A stretch of DNA of 32,499 nucleotides from JBBTDV01 sp038042605 (GTDB lineage Bacteria > Bdellovibrionota > UBA1018), in assembly GCA_964358645.1 (NCBI GenBank), contig CAYHPW010000029.1:1-32499 (forward strand), given 5' to 3'. Shown here piece after piece: positions 32,196 to 32,499 of this stretch. Under the pieces are notes generated by a model. The model saw nothing but the letters and a program-made list of their open reading frames with translations. It ran no database searches and was not told where the DNA came from. Position 1 is the stretch's first letter. Each line of letters begins with the position of its first letter. The position numbers were made by a program, and so were the translations under genes.

Positions 32196-32499
32196 CTAGC
32201 TATTACCCTTATCGGCTATCAATTCCTCGTCGGTATCACCTAGCTTTTGCATGGCTGGAATAATCATCCCGCGCCGTCTCAGCTTTTCAACAAGCGTCGT
32301 CCTGTTCATCTGAAGAAGCTCGCTAGCGCGGTTCTTGTTCCCGCTCGTCCTTGCAAGCGCCTGGTCGACCAAATGATTTTCAAAAGCTGCTACTATTGAT
32401 TTCAGGTCCAAGCCGCTACTCGGCAACACCATGCGTGGGAATTCCCACTCCGAAAGCGCCCCATCGCCCTGCGGCCTGCTTTCAGCGAATTTCTGGAAA
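32196..32499 (-). CDS. FleQ/FlrA-like sigma-54 activator, C-terminal end only
   Basis: Frame open to the right window edge, about 100 codons visible. It encodes the end of a sigma-54-dependent regulator: the linker FAESRPQGDG and a Fis-type helix-turn-helix GNKNRASELLQMNRTTLVEKLRRRGM. The RTTLVEKLRRRG pattern is characteristic of FleQ/FlrA master regulators of flagellar genes. An internal ATG at 32432 is unlikely to be the true start. It is convergent with mlaD (7 bp apart), with no visible terminator between them. The AAA+ domain is outside the window, so the assignment rests on the C-terminus. Confidence 0.75.
   Translation of the reverse strand, partial: FQKFAESRPQGDGALSEWEFPRMVLPSSGLDLKSIVAAFENHLVDQALARTSGNKNRASELLQMNRTTLVEKLRRRGMIIPAMQKLGDTDEELIADKGNS

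Overview
The window is almost entirely a large flagellar gene cluster on the minus strand (about 29 kb down to 1.5 kb). It is flanked on the right by a plus-strand lipid-transport operon and at the right edge by the end of a flagellar-type master regulator. Gene content points to a Gram-negative, polarly flagellated bacterium. The evidence is MlaE/MlaF/MlaD-type transport, a lipoprotein, a candidate outer-membrane barrel, FlhF, FliL, sigma-54 activators and sigma-54 promoter sequences. The gene order (flgBC-fliEFGHIJ-ylxF/motE-like-fliK-flgD-flg_new-flgE-fliLMNOPQR-flhBAF-fliA) is shared by Firmicutes and by deltaproteobacteria-like lineages such as Bdellovibrionota and Desulfobacterota. With the outer-membrane genes, the latter group is the better guess, but the lineage cannot be fixed from this sequence alone.

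Layout, in the direction of transcription of the minus strand: (1) a sigma-54 promoter at 28978-28993 reads into a secreted TPR protein, then a receiver-less sigma-54 activator, then a 46-aa small ORF coupled to flgB. (2) Next come the rod/MS-ring/switch/export-ATPase genes (flgB, flgC, fliE, fliF, fliG, fliH, fliI, fliJ), a MotE/YlxF-like protein, and the hook genes (fliK, flgD, a flg_new-type protein, flgE). (3) A structured spacer after flgE carries a possible terminator and a second sigma-54 promoter at 12586-12601. (4) The second block encodes FliL, the C-ring proteins FliM/FliN, the export gate FliO/P/Q/R/FlhB/FlhA, FlhF and sigma-28 (FliA). (5) After fliA there are a small outer-membrane-like protein and a HAD-family phosphatase.

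The right part on the plus strand holds a lipoprotein gene followed by mlaE, mlaF and mlaD, a retrograde phospholipid transport set, ending tail to tail with a FleQ/FlrA-like activator that runs off the window.

The sequence suggests this regulatory chain: a FleQ/FlrA-like protein and/or the receiver-less activator acts with sigma-54 on the two promoters. Hook and basal body are made first, and FliA then serves late genes (flagellin, motors, chemotaxis), none of which are present here. FlhG, the usual partner of FlhF, is missing from the flhF-fliA gap. Unusual points are a FliO with an AMIN-like periplasmic domain, a FliA with a roughly 95-residue charged N-terminal extension, a 98-bp overlap between the MotE-like gene and fliK, a perfect 13-bp hairpin between fliK and flgD, and two genes (HAD phosphatase and mlaD) that appear to start at non-standard codons.

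Bases 1-70 show no gene I can support. The only gene-free stretch of about 300 bases is 28927-29233, which holds the sigma-54 promoter and an inverted repeat.
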